Positions 1 through 5,841 of a stretch of 20,728 nt of DNA are shown one piece after another. Below the pieces are notes generated by a model, which saw only the letters and a program-made list of their open reading frames with translations, had not been told where the DNA came from and did not search any database. The DNA comes from CAYMJK01 sp043101635 (lineage in GTDB: Bacteria; Planctomycetota; Phycisphaerae; Phycisphaerales; UBA1924). Every line of letters begins with the position of its first letter. Position 1 is the stretch's first letter. The stretch spans positions 1 through 20,728 of the forward strand of contig JBICIE010000070.1 of the NCBI GenBank assembly GCA_043101635.1, in the 5' to 3' direction. Made by a program: the position numbers and the translations under genes.

Positions 1-124
1 CCTCAGCAACCGCCTCTTCGCGAACCAGGCCGAACTCGACCAAGGCTGCCTGAACGCCTGGAACACTCTCACCACCGACCGCGTCAAGTCGCTCTGCACG
101 TGCAACTGGCTGCCCGCAAATTAA
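1..124 (+). CDS. IS630-like transposase, C-terminal end (partial)
   Basis: Forty codons are open from the window edge to a TAA at 122-124, reading from base 2. The peptide starts LSNRLFANQAELDQGCLNAW and ends CNWLPAN. The pattern 'L-S-N-R-hydrophobic-F ... D ... C ... A-W-N ... S-hydrophobic ... W' is what I recall from the last 40 residues of IS630/Tc1-like transposases. The DDE catalytic residues would lie upstream, outside the window, so whether the element is intact cannot be judged. The bases just after the stop (AAGTGCGATTGGTAT) may belong to the right end of the element, but no partner inverted repeat is visible here. The gene converges on dnaA. Family assignment rests on recall of the C-terminal pattern only. 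Confidence 0.65.
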   Translation, partial: LSNRLFANQAELDQGCLNAWNTLTTDRVKSLCTCNWLPAN

Positions 125-383
125 GTGCGATTGGTATGAGAAGTCTTCGTCCGGGTTACGGGACCTGCGCGGGGGGCTTCTTTCGGACGCTTTGCGCCAT
201 CGCTTTGCCGATCGCGGCGGGGATAACGCGCAGCGGACGCGCGCAGCGCTGCTGCGCGGGCTCAAGCGGCGCCCGGCAATGTCCGAGAAGCCAGCGGCCC
301 GCGCGAGCGCGAGGCGGAAGCCGAGTGCGCGATGGGCGGGCGCCGTCCCGCCAAAGCGCCGGCCTTTCTTCTTATCCGTGCCC

Positions 384-456
384 CATCTGTGTCATCTGTG
401 GATCCTGCCTTGCTGCCTTGCTGCCTTTCCCTGATCCCCGATCGCCGATCCCTGAT
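384..456. repeat. Compound island of three short tandem repeats
   Basis: Three different short-unit repeats lie next to each other. CATCTGTG occurs twice (384-391 and 393-400). CTGCCTTG is repeated in 8-base steps (405-428, three units, the last ending in T). A 7-base unit CCCTGAT/CCCCGAT/CGCCGAT/CCCTGAT runs in perfect register from 429 to 456. From memory, similar tracts are scattered between genes in planctomycete and related genomes. The island is not coding: it breaks no gene and sits between an insertion-element end and the end of dnaA. Confidence 0.75.
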
Positions 457-488
457 CCCTTCATCCATTCCCGGCAGCGGCGCCGGCG

Positions 489-518
489 CGCCAGCGCGGA
501 GAGGGGCACGCGCTGGCG
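489..518 (-). other. Perfect hairpin just after the dnaA stop codon
   Basis: CGCCAGCGCG (489-498) and CGCGCTGGCG (509-518) form a perfect 10-bp GC-rich stem with a 10-base loop, starting 12 bases past the dnaA stop on the minus strand. No T-tract follows in the dnaA direction, so it is not a textbook intrinsic terminator. It may protect or end the dnaA message, but that is inference. Confidence 0.5.
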
Positions 519-530
519 GCGCCGGGCCGC

Positions 531-2123
531 TCAGGCCGGGTTGGTCCGGATGCGCCGCTCCAGCCGCGCTGCGAGATCCTCGATCGAGAGCCCATCGACG
601 CCCGAGCCGACCTCCACGGTCATGCCATCGGCCATCTGCCGCTCGATGCGCTGGTGCGCGGTGATCACCGTCGAGTGATTGGGCCGGCCGATGCCGCGGG
701 CGATCTCCGGGTAGCTGCGCGTCGTCAGCCGGCGGGCCAGCAGCGTGATGAGCGCGCGGGCCAGCACCACCTTCTTGTGCCGGCCGCGCCCGAACAGGTC
801 GGTCTGCTCGACCTCGAGCTCAGCGCAGACGACATCGAGGATGCGCTCCAGCCGGATGGGCCGGCGGGCATCCCGCCCGCCCGTCGTGCGCACGCCCGGA
901 TCGCTCATGCCCAGGGCCCGGCGCACCGTCAGCAGCCCGACCTCGGAGCCGTTCTGGCGCCCGACCAGCCGGTGCAGAGCCTCGACGCGTGTCAGCGCGC
1001 CGCCCAGATCGCGGAAGCTGGAGTCGCGGCCCTCGGCCTCCGGCGACTCGGCGATGAGCCGCAGGGCGTCATCGGCGAGCTTGAGGTCGCGCCGGCGGCT
1101 CTCGCGCCGCAGGTACTCGATGCGCATCGGCAGCGTCGGCGCCTCGATCTCGGCGACCAGACCGGCCAGGAAGCGGCTGGCCAGCGAGGCGTTGAAGGCG
1201 TCGACGCGGGCCGGGTGCTCATCGGAGGCCAGCGCCAGGCGGGCGCCATCGAGATTGATGGTGTCCAGCGTGTGCAGGAACTCCTTCTGCGTCGCCTGCT
1301 TGCTGGTGAGGAAGTGGACATCATCGATGCACAGCAGGTCGACGTTGCGGTAGGCCTTGCGGAAGGACTCGGTGTTGTCCGAGCGGATGGCGGTGACGAA
1401 CTCGTTGGTGAAGGCCTCGCCGGTCAGATACTTGACCTTGGCGCCGGGCGACTGCTCCTGGAACCGGCGGGCCAGCCCCTGCAGCAGGTGCGTCTTGCCG
1501 ACGCCGCAGGCGCCGTGGACGAACAGGAGGCTGAACTCGGGCTCGGCGCCGGCTTCGGCCAGGCGGCAGGCGGCGGTGTAGGCCAGCTCGTTGGCCGGGC
1601 CGACGACCATGTCATCGAGCTTGCGCATGGGCGCCGCGTCCGCCCGCTTGCGGGCCCGCAGGCGCGGGCGCGGGGCGGTGGCGGCGCCGTTGCCGTTGTT
1701 CTGGCCGTTGGCCGCGCCGACGGCCGGGGCAGGCGGCGAGGCGGCGGGCGTCGTTGGCGCAGCGGGCGAGGCAGTTGAGACGGGCGTGGTGCGCCGGTTG
1801 ACGGTGAAGCGGATGCGCCCGCCGCGCTCGGCGAGCGTGGCGTCGGCCCGCATGGCGCCGCGGATGACATCGCCGAATCGGCGATCGAGGAACTGGGCCA
1901 GGAACTGGGAGGGGGCTGCGAGTTCGAGGCTGTCATCCTCGACGCGGATGTCCACGGCCCGGGCGAAGTAGCGCTCGAAGCTGGTCTCGCCCACCGCCTC
2001 GGAGATGCGGTCTCGCACGAGGCGGCGCAGGGATGGTGCGCTGACGCGCTGCGGCGCGGAGCGCTCGGCGAGACGGGCGCGCGAGGGACTGCCATTTTCA
2101 AGCGTCCGGGGCGTGGTGGGCAT
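531..2123 (-). CDS. dnaA: Chromosomal replication initiator protein DnaA
   Basis: DnaA is the AAA+ ATPase that binds and opens the replication origin. The 530-residue product shows all four domains: domain I (about 32-91), a long Pro/Ala/Asn-Gly linker (about 112-160), the AAA+ core with Walker A GACGVGKT (204-211), Walker B LLCIDD (263-268), sensor-1 region ALASDEHP (297-304), box VII SRF (arginine 317) and sensor-2 region FRDLGGALTRV (370-380), then domain IV with RSYPEIARGIGRPNHSTV (469-486). It is longer than the usual 440-470 residues because of an N-terminal extension, the linker and a tail of about 35 residues. The ATG start is preceded by GGAGGT seven bases upstream. In domain IV the usual R-D-H-T-T base-reading motif reads P-N-H-S-T (481-485). 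dnaN, rpmH and gyrB are not adjacent, so the gene lies outside the classical cluster. Confidence 0.97.
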   Translation of the reverse strand: MPTTPRTLENGSPSRARLAERSAPQRVSAPSLRRLVRDRISEAVGETSFERYFARAVDIRVEDDSLELAAPSQFLAQFLDRRFGDVIRGAMRADATLAERGGRIRFTVNRRTTPVSTASPAAPTTPAASPPAPAVGAANGQNNGNGAATAPRPRLRARKRADAAPMRKLDDMVVGPANELAYTAACRLAEAGAEPEFSLLFVHGACGVGKTHLLQGLARRFQEQSPGAKVKYLTGEAFTNEFVTAIRSDNTESFRKAYRNVDLLCIDDVHFLTSKQATQKEFLHTLDTINLDGARLALASDEHPARVDAFNASLASRFLAGLVAEIEAPTLPMRIEYLRRESRRRDLKLADDALRLIAESPEAEGRDSSFRDLGGALTRVEALHRLVGRQNGSEVGLLTVRRALGMSDPGVRTTGGRDARRPIRLERILDVVCAELEVEQTDLFGRGRHKKVVLARALITLLARRLTTRSYPEIARGIGRPNHSTVITAHQRIERQMADGMTVEVGSGVDGLSIEDLAARLERRIRTNPA

Positions 2124-2523
2124 GTGGGCGACCTCCAGTCGGCCAGAAGGACAGCGCCCGCCGCGGCCTTCCTGCCGTGGCGGCGCAGATGTGGGTTCAG
2201 AGTCCTTTCTCCTCCCGGGGCGCCGGCGGCGTCATTGCCGCCGCTGCCGGGGGGTACGATCGCTCGCTGCGCCCGGAGGCGCACAGACAGCCCGGGCGCC
2301 ATCCCATGGCGCGCCGGCCGGCTGCGAGCGAGCGTTCAACAGATCCCCCGACGATTCAGTTACCCCGAGTCGCCGATCCTTGGCCCGCGGGGCGGAATGT
2401 AGCGGCAATTCGGCCGCTCAGCAAGTGGATCCGGGAGGCATTGGCCGGCCCCGGCGGGCCACGGAGGCGGCGAATACTGCGCTGACAAGTGTTTGCGCGC
2501 CGTGAAGATTTTCTTTTCCACCG
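2124..2523. other. 400-base intergenic region upstream of dnaA
   Basis: This gap lies between the dnaA start and the end of the acetyltransferase gene, both on the minus strand. Frames crossing it are short and lack translation signals. I looked for DnaA boxes (TTATCCACA, one mismatch allowed) and found none; the closest, TTTTCCACC near 2514, has two mismatches. No AT-rich unwinding region is seen. It probably contains the dnaA promoter and a leader of up to about 270 bases. I see no evidence that it is the replication origin. Confidence 0.5.
2396..2424 (-). promoter_or_regulatory. Weak candidate sigma-70-type promoter for dnaA
   Basis: Read on the minus strand, TTGCTG (2424-2419) is followed after exactly 17 bases by TACATT (2401-2396). 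The hexamers match the consensus at 3/6 and 4/6 positions, so this could be chance. If real, it would give dnaA a 5' leader of about 265 bases. Confidence 0.2.
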
Positions 2524-3543
2524 TCAGTCCGCGTGCGCTGGACGAAATGTGGATGAACGCGGCGCCGGATCGAGCGAGCGCACGAACGCGAGCCGGGCGC
2601 TGACCTCGCGGAATCCAAGGCGCTGGTACAGGCGCAGCGCCGGAGCGTTGCGCCGATCGACGGCGCAGGTGATGGTGTCGGCGCCGTCCCGCTTTCGCCG
2701 GGCCGCCGCGGCGCCGATGGCGTCCTGGAGCAGGCGGAGGCCCAGCCCCCGGCCCCGCAGCGCCGGCCCCAGGCCGATGTAGACCAGCTCGACACTGCGG
2801 TGGGCCGGGGAGGGGTTGAGCAGGATGCAGCCCTCCGGCTGGCCGCGGAGCGTCACGAGGCGCCACATCGAGCCGGTCCAGCGTCCGGTGGCCTGGTGGG
2901 AGTCGATGACATCCTCGGTCTCGCGCAGGCCGCACAGCTCCGGGCAGTCGAGGGTGCTCTGGTAGGACCGCTCCATCGCTTCGGCGAGCTGCCGGCGGTC
3001 CTCCGATCCGCGTGCGAGCGTCCGCAGCGGGCGGACGGCGACTCCGGGCGGCCAGTGCGCCTGGCTGGCGGTAGCGGCGTCGACGGCCCGAAGCGGGCGG
3101 CTGAGGTAGGCGAGGTTGCCGACGTGCAGGAAGCCGGCGTCGCGGAAGGCCCGCTCGGCCCAGGGCTCGGAGGGCTCGGGGAGGCCCTGGGCGATGACGA
3201 CCCGCTGGCCGAACCGCTGCTGGAGGCCGGCGCAGGCGGCGCGCACGGACTCGGCGCGGGCTTCGGGGTGGTCGGCGCCGTCGGCGGGGCGCGAGACGAA
3301 GAGCATGGCCGTGCGGCCCGCCCCGAGGACCGCCAGGGCGGCCTCGGCCACCTGGCCATCCGGCCCGACGACACCCCAGAACAGGTCCAGGTCGATGCCA
3401 TGCTCCGGGGCCGCTTCCAGGAAACTGGCCGCGGCACGATCCCGTGCGGGGCCGGACGCATCCACCATCCGCCTGGCCGCGGACAGACGCAGCGAGGCAG
3501 GCAGCGAGATGGCGCCGGTCGAAGTGAACTCGGAGTGACCCAT
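2524..3543 (-). CDS. Two-domain GNAT-family N-acetyltransferase
   Basis: The product has 339 residues from an ATG at 3543. The C-terminal half is a recognisable GNAT domain (about 168-322): beta-strand VELVYIGLGP (251-260), the acetyl-CoA pyrophosphate loop LRGRGLG (262-268), and DRRNAPALRLYQRLGFRE (296-313), the usual 'N..A..LY...GF' motif. The N-terminal half (about 45-155) ends in ERAFRDAGFLHVGNLAYLSR, resembling a degenerate second GNAT fold, so the overall plan is a tandem GNAT as in mycothiol synthase, without implying that substrate. GNATs transfer an acetyl group from acetyl-CoA to an amine; the acceptor is unknown. The open frame extends far upstream to 4296, but that part is antisense to the next gene and is not credible. 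The ATG at 3543 fits a divergent start with the neighbour at 3622. The ribosome binding site is weak. Confidence 0.85.
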   Translation of the reverse strand: MGHSEFTSTGAISLPASLRLSAARRMVDASGPARDRAAASFLEAAPEHGIDLDLFWGVVGPDGQVAEAALAVLGAGRTAMLFVSRPADGADHPEARAESVRAACAGLQQRFGQRVVIAQGLPEPSEPWAERAFRDAGFLHVGNLAYLSRPLRAVDAATASQAHWPPGVAVRPLRTLARGSEDRRQLAEAMERSYQSTLDCPELCGLRETEDVIDSHQATGRWTGSMWRLVTLRGQPEGCILLNPSPAHRSVELVYIGLGPALRGRGLGLRLLQDAIGAAAARRKRDGADTITCAVDRRNAPALRLYQRLGFREVSARLAFVRSLDPAPRSSTFRPAHAD

Positions 3544-3548
3544 GCCGA

Positions 3549-3576
3549 TTGACCCGCCGAGGGGCGTCAGTAGACT
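3549..3576 (+). promoter_or_regulatory. Candidate sigma-70-type promoter, plus strand
   Basis: TTGACC (3549-3554, 5/6 match) is separated by 16 bases from TAGACT (3571-3576, 4/6 match), in the 78-base gap between the divergent acetyltransferase and the secreted protein gene. A start site near 3583 would leave a leader of about 40 bases ending in the ribosome binding site AAGGAG at 3609-3614. Confidence 0.5.
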
Positions 3577-3621
3577 AACCTCCACGGCGCGGGTCTGCCG
3601 GGCCCCGCAAGGAGAACCGCG

Positions 3622-4251
3622 ATGATCCCAGGCGCACGCTTCATCAGCACACTTCTCACCCTGTGCTGCGTCCTGGCTCTGGCGCTGCCGCTGGGCGGCG
3701 CGGCGCCGGAGCCGAATCCGGCCCCGCAGCGGTGGGAGTTGCAGATCCGTCCCGGGCCGCTGCGCGTGGCGTCGGTGGAGACCGAGGGTGGCGCCCGGCT
3801 TTACCTGTATTTCACCTACACCGTGACGAACAAGTCGGGGCAGTCGGTGCTGTTTGCCCCGATGTTCACGCTGGCCACCGACGAGGGTGGCAGCCAGGTT
3901 GCCGGCGACGGCGTGCCGGGCGAGGTGACCTCGGAGCTGCTGGGACGGCTGGAGAACCCGTTCCTGGAGGACCAGCTCTCGATTATCGGTCCTCTCCAGC
4001 AGGGCATCGAGAACGCCCGGGAGGGGCTGGTGATCTGGCCGCTGCTGGACGCGGATGTGGATGAGCTGAAGCTGTTTGCCGCGGGCTTCAGCGGGGAGAC
4101 GGCCCGGGTGGAGATCATCGACCCGGTCGATGAGCAGGCCCGGACGGTGACGCTGCGCAAGACGCTGATGCTGCGGTACGCGACGCCCGGGGAGCTGCAG
4201 CCGGGGCCGCAGCCGCTGCAGATGACCGACCAGCGCTGGATCATGCGCTAG
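3622..4251 (+). CDS. Secreted protein of unknown function
   Basis: This encodes 209 residues. The ATG is preceded by AAGGAG with a 7-base gap, and a candidate promoter lies just upstream. Residues 1-28 form a Sec signal peptide: charged start, hydrophobic core STLLTLCCVLALALPLG, then small residues (GGAAP). The mature part is rich in beta-strand-like segments; LYLYFTYTVTNKSGQSVLFA (60-79) resembles the start of a beta-sandwich domain of the 'conserved interaction with bulk cell envelope' type seen in many planctomycete exported proteins. No catalytic motif, lipobox or membrane anchor is visible. It lies 83 bases upstream of rpmA in the same direction and may be co-transcribed with it. I do not recognise the family. 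Confidence 0.8.
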   Translation: MIPGARFISTLLTLCCVLALALPLGGAAPEPNPAPQRWELQIRPGPLRVASVETEGGARLYLYFTYTVTNKSGQSVLFAPMFTLATDEGGSQVAGDGVPGEVTSELLGRLENPFLEDQLSIIGPLQQGIENAREGLVIWPLLDADVDELKLFAAGFSGETARVEIIDPVDEQARTVTLRKTLMLRYATPGELQPGPQPLQMTDQRWIMR

Positions 4252-4259
4252 GGGCCGGC

Positions 4260-4313
4260 TAGACTCCGGGCCCGATTTTCGGGGCTGGAATCGCATCGGG
4301 CGGGCAGCCCGAT
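4260..4313 (+). promoter_or_regulatory. rpmA leader: -10-like hexamer and two hairpins
   Basis: TAGACT at 4260-4265 repeats exactly the -10-like hexamer found before the upstream gene (3571-3576), but no good -35 is seen. Two hairpins follow: CCCGA-TTT-TCGGG (4271-4283) and a perfect 7-bp stem ATCGGGC-GGGCA-GCCCGAT (4295-4313). The second ends 21 bases before the rpmA ATG, just upstream of the GGAG ribosome binding site. This could be a regulatory leader or simply a processed 5' end; the structure is seen, the role is inferred. Confidence 0.35.
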
Positions 4314-4334
4314 CTCACGGCGGAGACTGCTGTT

Positions 4335-4622
4335 ATGGCACACAAGAAGGGCCAGGGCTCGACCAAGAACGGGCGCGACTCGAACCCGCAGTTCCGCGGG
4401 GTGAAGCTGTACGGCGGCGAGACGGCCAAGGCCGGCTCGATCATCGTGCGCCAGTGCGGGACGCACTTCCTGCCGGGCTTCAACGTCAAGCGGGCCAAGG
4501 ACGACACGCTGTTCAGCCTCGTGCCGGGCAAGGTCGTGTACCGCGGGCGGCGCGTGCACGTGACGCCGATGGATGAGACGGCGCCGCGGCCGGTGTGGCT
4601 GGCGGCGGCTGGCGCGGCGTAG
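4335..4622 (+). CDS. rpmA: 50S ribosomal protein bL27
   Basis: The 95-residue product is bL27, a large-subunit protein whose N-terminal tail reaches the peptidyl-transferase centre. The start MAHKKGQGSTKNGRDSNPQF is the family signature, followed by GVKLYGGETAKAGSIIVRQ and GTHFLPGFNVKRAKDDTLFS. The N-terminus begins directly at M-A-H-K-K, without the cleavable extension known from Firmicutes. The C-terminus is about 10 residues longer than the usual 85. GGAG lies nine bases before the ATG. Unusually, rplU (bL21) is not upstream and obg is not downstream; the gene ends in a strong intrinsic terminator. Confidence 0.98.
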   Translation: MAHKKGQGSTKNGRDSNPQFRGVKLYGGETAKAGSIIVRQCGTHFLPGFNVKRAKDDTLFSLVPGKVVYRGRRVHVTPMDETAPRPVWLAAAGAA

Positions 4623-4650
4623 GCGCGGACATTTGTCGAAGAGACTGCGC

Positions 4651-4682
4651 CGAGCCGGGAGACCGGCTCGGTTTTTCTTTTG
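4651..4682 (+). terminator. Rho-independent terminator of rpmA
   Basis: A perfect 9-bp stem CCGAGCCGG / CCGGCTCGG with a GAGA tetraloop (4651-4672) is followed directly by TTTTTCTTTT. It starts 28 bases after the rpmA stop. It works in the plus direction only: no T-tract follows on the other strand. Confidence 0.93.
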
Positions 4683-4752
4683 GGGGGCGCAGCGACAGCG
4701 CCCGCGCGATGCGCGTGACTCGTCCTGGAACCAGCGACGTCGGCGTGGGACA

Positions 4753-5712
4753 TCACGGTGCGCGTGGGAGGGCGCCGGCGCCGGCGATCAGGTCGCGCGG
4801 GCGGGGAATCTGGCGCGGCGCCTGGGGCTGGCCTTTGGGCTGGCGGAGTTGAGGGGTGGAAGCGCACCGGCGCTGGGGCAGCGCGGATTCGGTCGGCGGC
4901 TCGGCGCCGGACGCCGGGTTGGATGGCGGGGCGCTCGGAATGGACTTGATGGACTGGATGGACCTGGATGTTGGCGTGGGGGCTGTGGGCGCAGGGGCTG
5001 CGGGCGCAGGGGCTGCGGGCGCGAAGGCTGCGCGCGGGGGTTGGGCGGCGCACAGGCGGGACGCCTGTGCCACCCGTGGCAGCGATGCGCCACGCCTCTT
5101 TGTGCGGCGGAGGGGGTTGAGGGCGGCGATGGCGCTGCGGAGGGTGAGCTTGCGCTTGAAGTCCTTGGCGCGCTCGATGGGTGTGAGGATGGCGATGGCG
5201 GCCTTGAGGGTGATCTCCTGGCTGCGGAGGGCAGACGCCGAGATGTGCTCGGCGAGGTAGAGGGGCGCGCGGACGAGATTGAAGAGGGCGATGGCCGCGG
5301 CGGAGGCGCTGGAGGCGCGGATGTCCTCAGCGCGCTGCTGGTCGAAGGCGCGGAGGCGCTGGAGCATGCGTTTCGTGTGGGGATGGTCGGCCCAGGCGAA
5401 GAGGGTCTCGGCATCTATGTCGCAGGCGCGGGCGAGATCGAGGTGGCTGTTGGATTCGAAGTAGCGGAAGAGGAGGGCATCGGGGTCGATGTGGGCCGGG
5501 AGCGCGGGGCGGGCGTCCGGCGCATCGGGACCGGGAGATTTTTGTGCGTGCGGGTCGAGTTCTTCGGGGTGTTGCGCGAAATCGTGTCCACGGCGCGCGC
5601 GCAGCGCGAGCAGGTCGGGCATGTCGGCGTGGGCTTGGCGCGCAGCGCGCGGGCCGTTGGAATGGCCGTTTGCGGCGTGGGGCGGGGCTTCGGGGGTGGT
5701 GGTGGCGGGCAT
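4753..5712 (-). CDS. HTH-like protein of unknown function with repeat-derived tail
   Basis: I place the start at the ATG ending at 5712 (319 residues) because GAGG lies seven bases upstream; an ATG at 5748 adds 12 residues but has no ribosome binding site. After a Pro/Ala/His-rich N-terminus, residues 76-200 look like a real alpha-helical fold. ALLFRYFESNSHLDLARACD-IDAETLFAWADHP (79-111) fits a helix-turn-helix of the kind seen in small terminase or transposase-like DNA-binding proteins, followed by helices to about residue 200. From residue 206 the sequence changes character: RVAQASRLCA comes from the palindromic repeat at 5039-5076, then Ala-Pro repeats, then SIQSIKS from a 9-base tandem repeat, then a Pro/Arg/Gln tail. 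No membrane segment or enzyme motif is visible. DNA binding is inferred from the HTH pattern only. Confidence 0.65.
   Translation of the reverse strand: MPATTTPEAPPHAANGHSNGPRAARQAHADMPDLLALRARRGHDFAQHPEELDPHAQKSPGPDAPDARPALPAHIDPDALLFRYFESNSHLDLARACDIDAETLFAWADHPHTKRMLQRLRAFDQQRAEDIRASSASAAAIALFNLVRAPLYLAEHISASALRSQEITLKAAIAILTPIERAKDFKRKLTLRSAIAALNPLRRTKRRGASLPRVAQASRLCAAQPPRAAFAPAAPAPAAPAPTAPTPTSRSIQSIKSIPSAPPSNPASGAEPPTESALPQRRCASTPQLRQPKGQPQAPRQIPRPRDLIAGAGALPRAP
4941..4968. repeat. 9-base tandem repeat TGGACTKGA
   Basis: Three units TGGACTTGA, TGGACTGGA and TGGACCTGGA (the last one base longer) lie in a row. They are read on the minus strand as SIQSIKS in the tail of the HTH-like protein. 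Runs of this kind are, from memory, common between genes in related genomes. Confidence 0.7.
4979..5023. repeat. 15-base tandem repeat, three copies
   Basis: The unit GGGGCTGCGGGCGCA occurs at 4979-4993 (one mismatch), 4994-5008 (exact) and 5009-5023 (last base changed), with a degenerate fourth copy to 5038. Because the unit is a multiple of three it stays in frame and encodes the Ala-Pro repeats in the tail of the HTH-like protein. Confidence 0.85.
5039..5076. repeat. Dispersed palindromic repeat, copy 1 (inside a CDS)
   Basis: This 38-base element matches the copy at 6723-6760 at 37 of 38 positions. Its core CACAGGCGGGACGCCTGTG (5051-5069), extended by one G-C pair, is a hairpin with a 9-bp stem and GGA loop. 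Read on the minus strand it encodes RVAQASRLCA within the HTH-like protein. No transposase of the RAYT type is present in the window. Confidence 0.9.
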
Positions 5713-5841
5713 GGGTCGGCCTCGGGAATGTGGTGGCTCTCTACCCATGGGCGGCGGGACGGGTTTGCGCGCGCAGGGCGGGTATATGGGCGCACGCGGG
5801 GGCGCGGAGAGCGCGGGGGAGAGGCGGGATTGGCGGGGCGA

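Larger units (their letters stand above)
125..530. other. Gene-free stretch between transposase end and dnaA
   Basis: This stretch of about 400 bases has no convincing gene: the open frames on both strands are short, arginine- and alanine-rich, and lack start signals. It holds the probable right end of the IS630-like element, a cluster of three short tandem repeats (384-456), and a perfect 10-bp inverted repeat (489-518) just beyond the dnaA stop codon. Confidence 0.6.

Noticed and set aside
384..456. Possible CRISPR array
   Set aside because: Units are 7-9 bases with no spacers. These are short tandem repeats and no cas gene is present.
654..1778. Plus-strand open frame opposite dnaA
   Set aside because: It mirrors dnaA, has no ribosome binding site or domain, and is Gly/Ala/Asp-rich as expected for an antisense shadow.
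2124..2523. Replication origin upstream of dnaA
   Set aside because: No DnaA box within one mismatch and no AT-rich unwinding segment. TTTTCCACC near 2514 has two mismatches.
2360..2935. Minus-strand frame overlapping the GNAT gene and the dnaA upstream gap
   Set aside because: It overlaps the GNAT coding sequence in another frame and is His/Arg/Pro-rich without motifs.
3544..4296. Upstream extension of the GNAT frame to 590 residues
   Set aside because: The extra part is antisense to the secreted-protein gene and has no protein character. The ATG at 3543 gives a complete, sensible protein.
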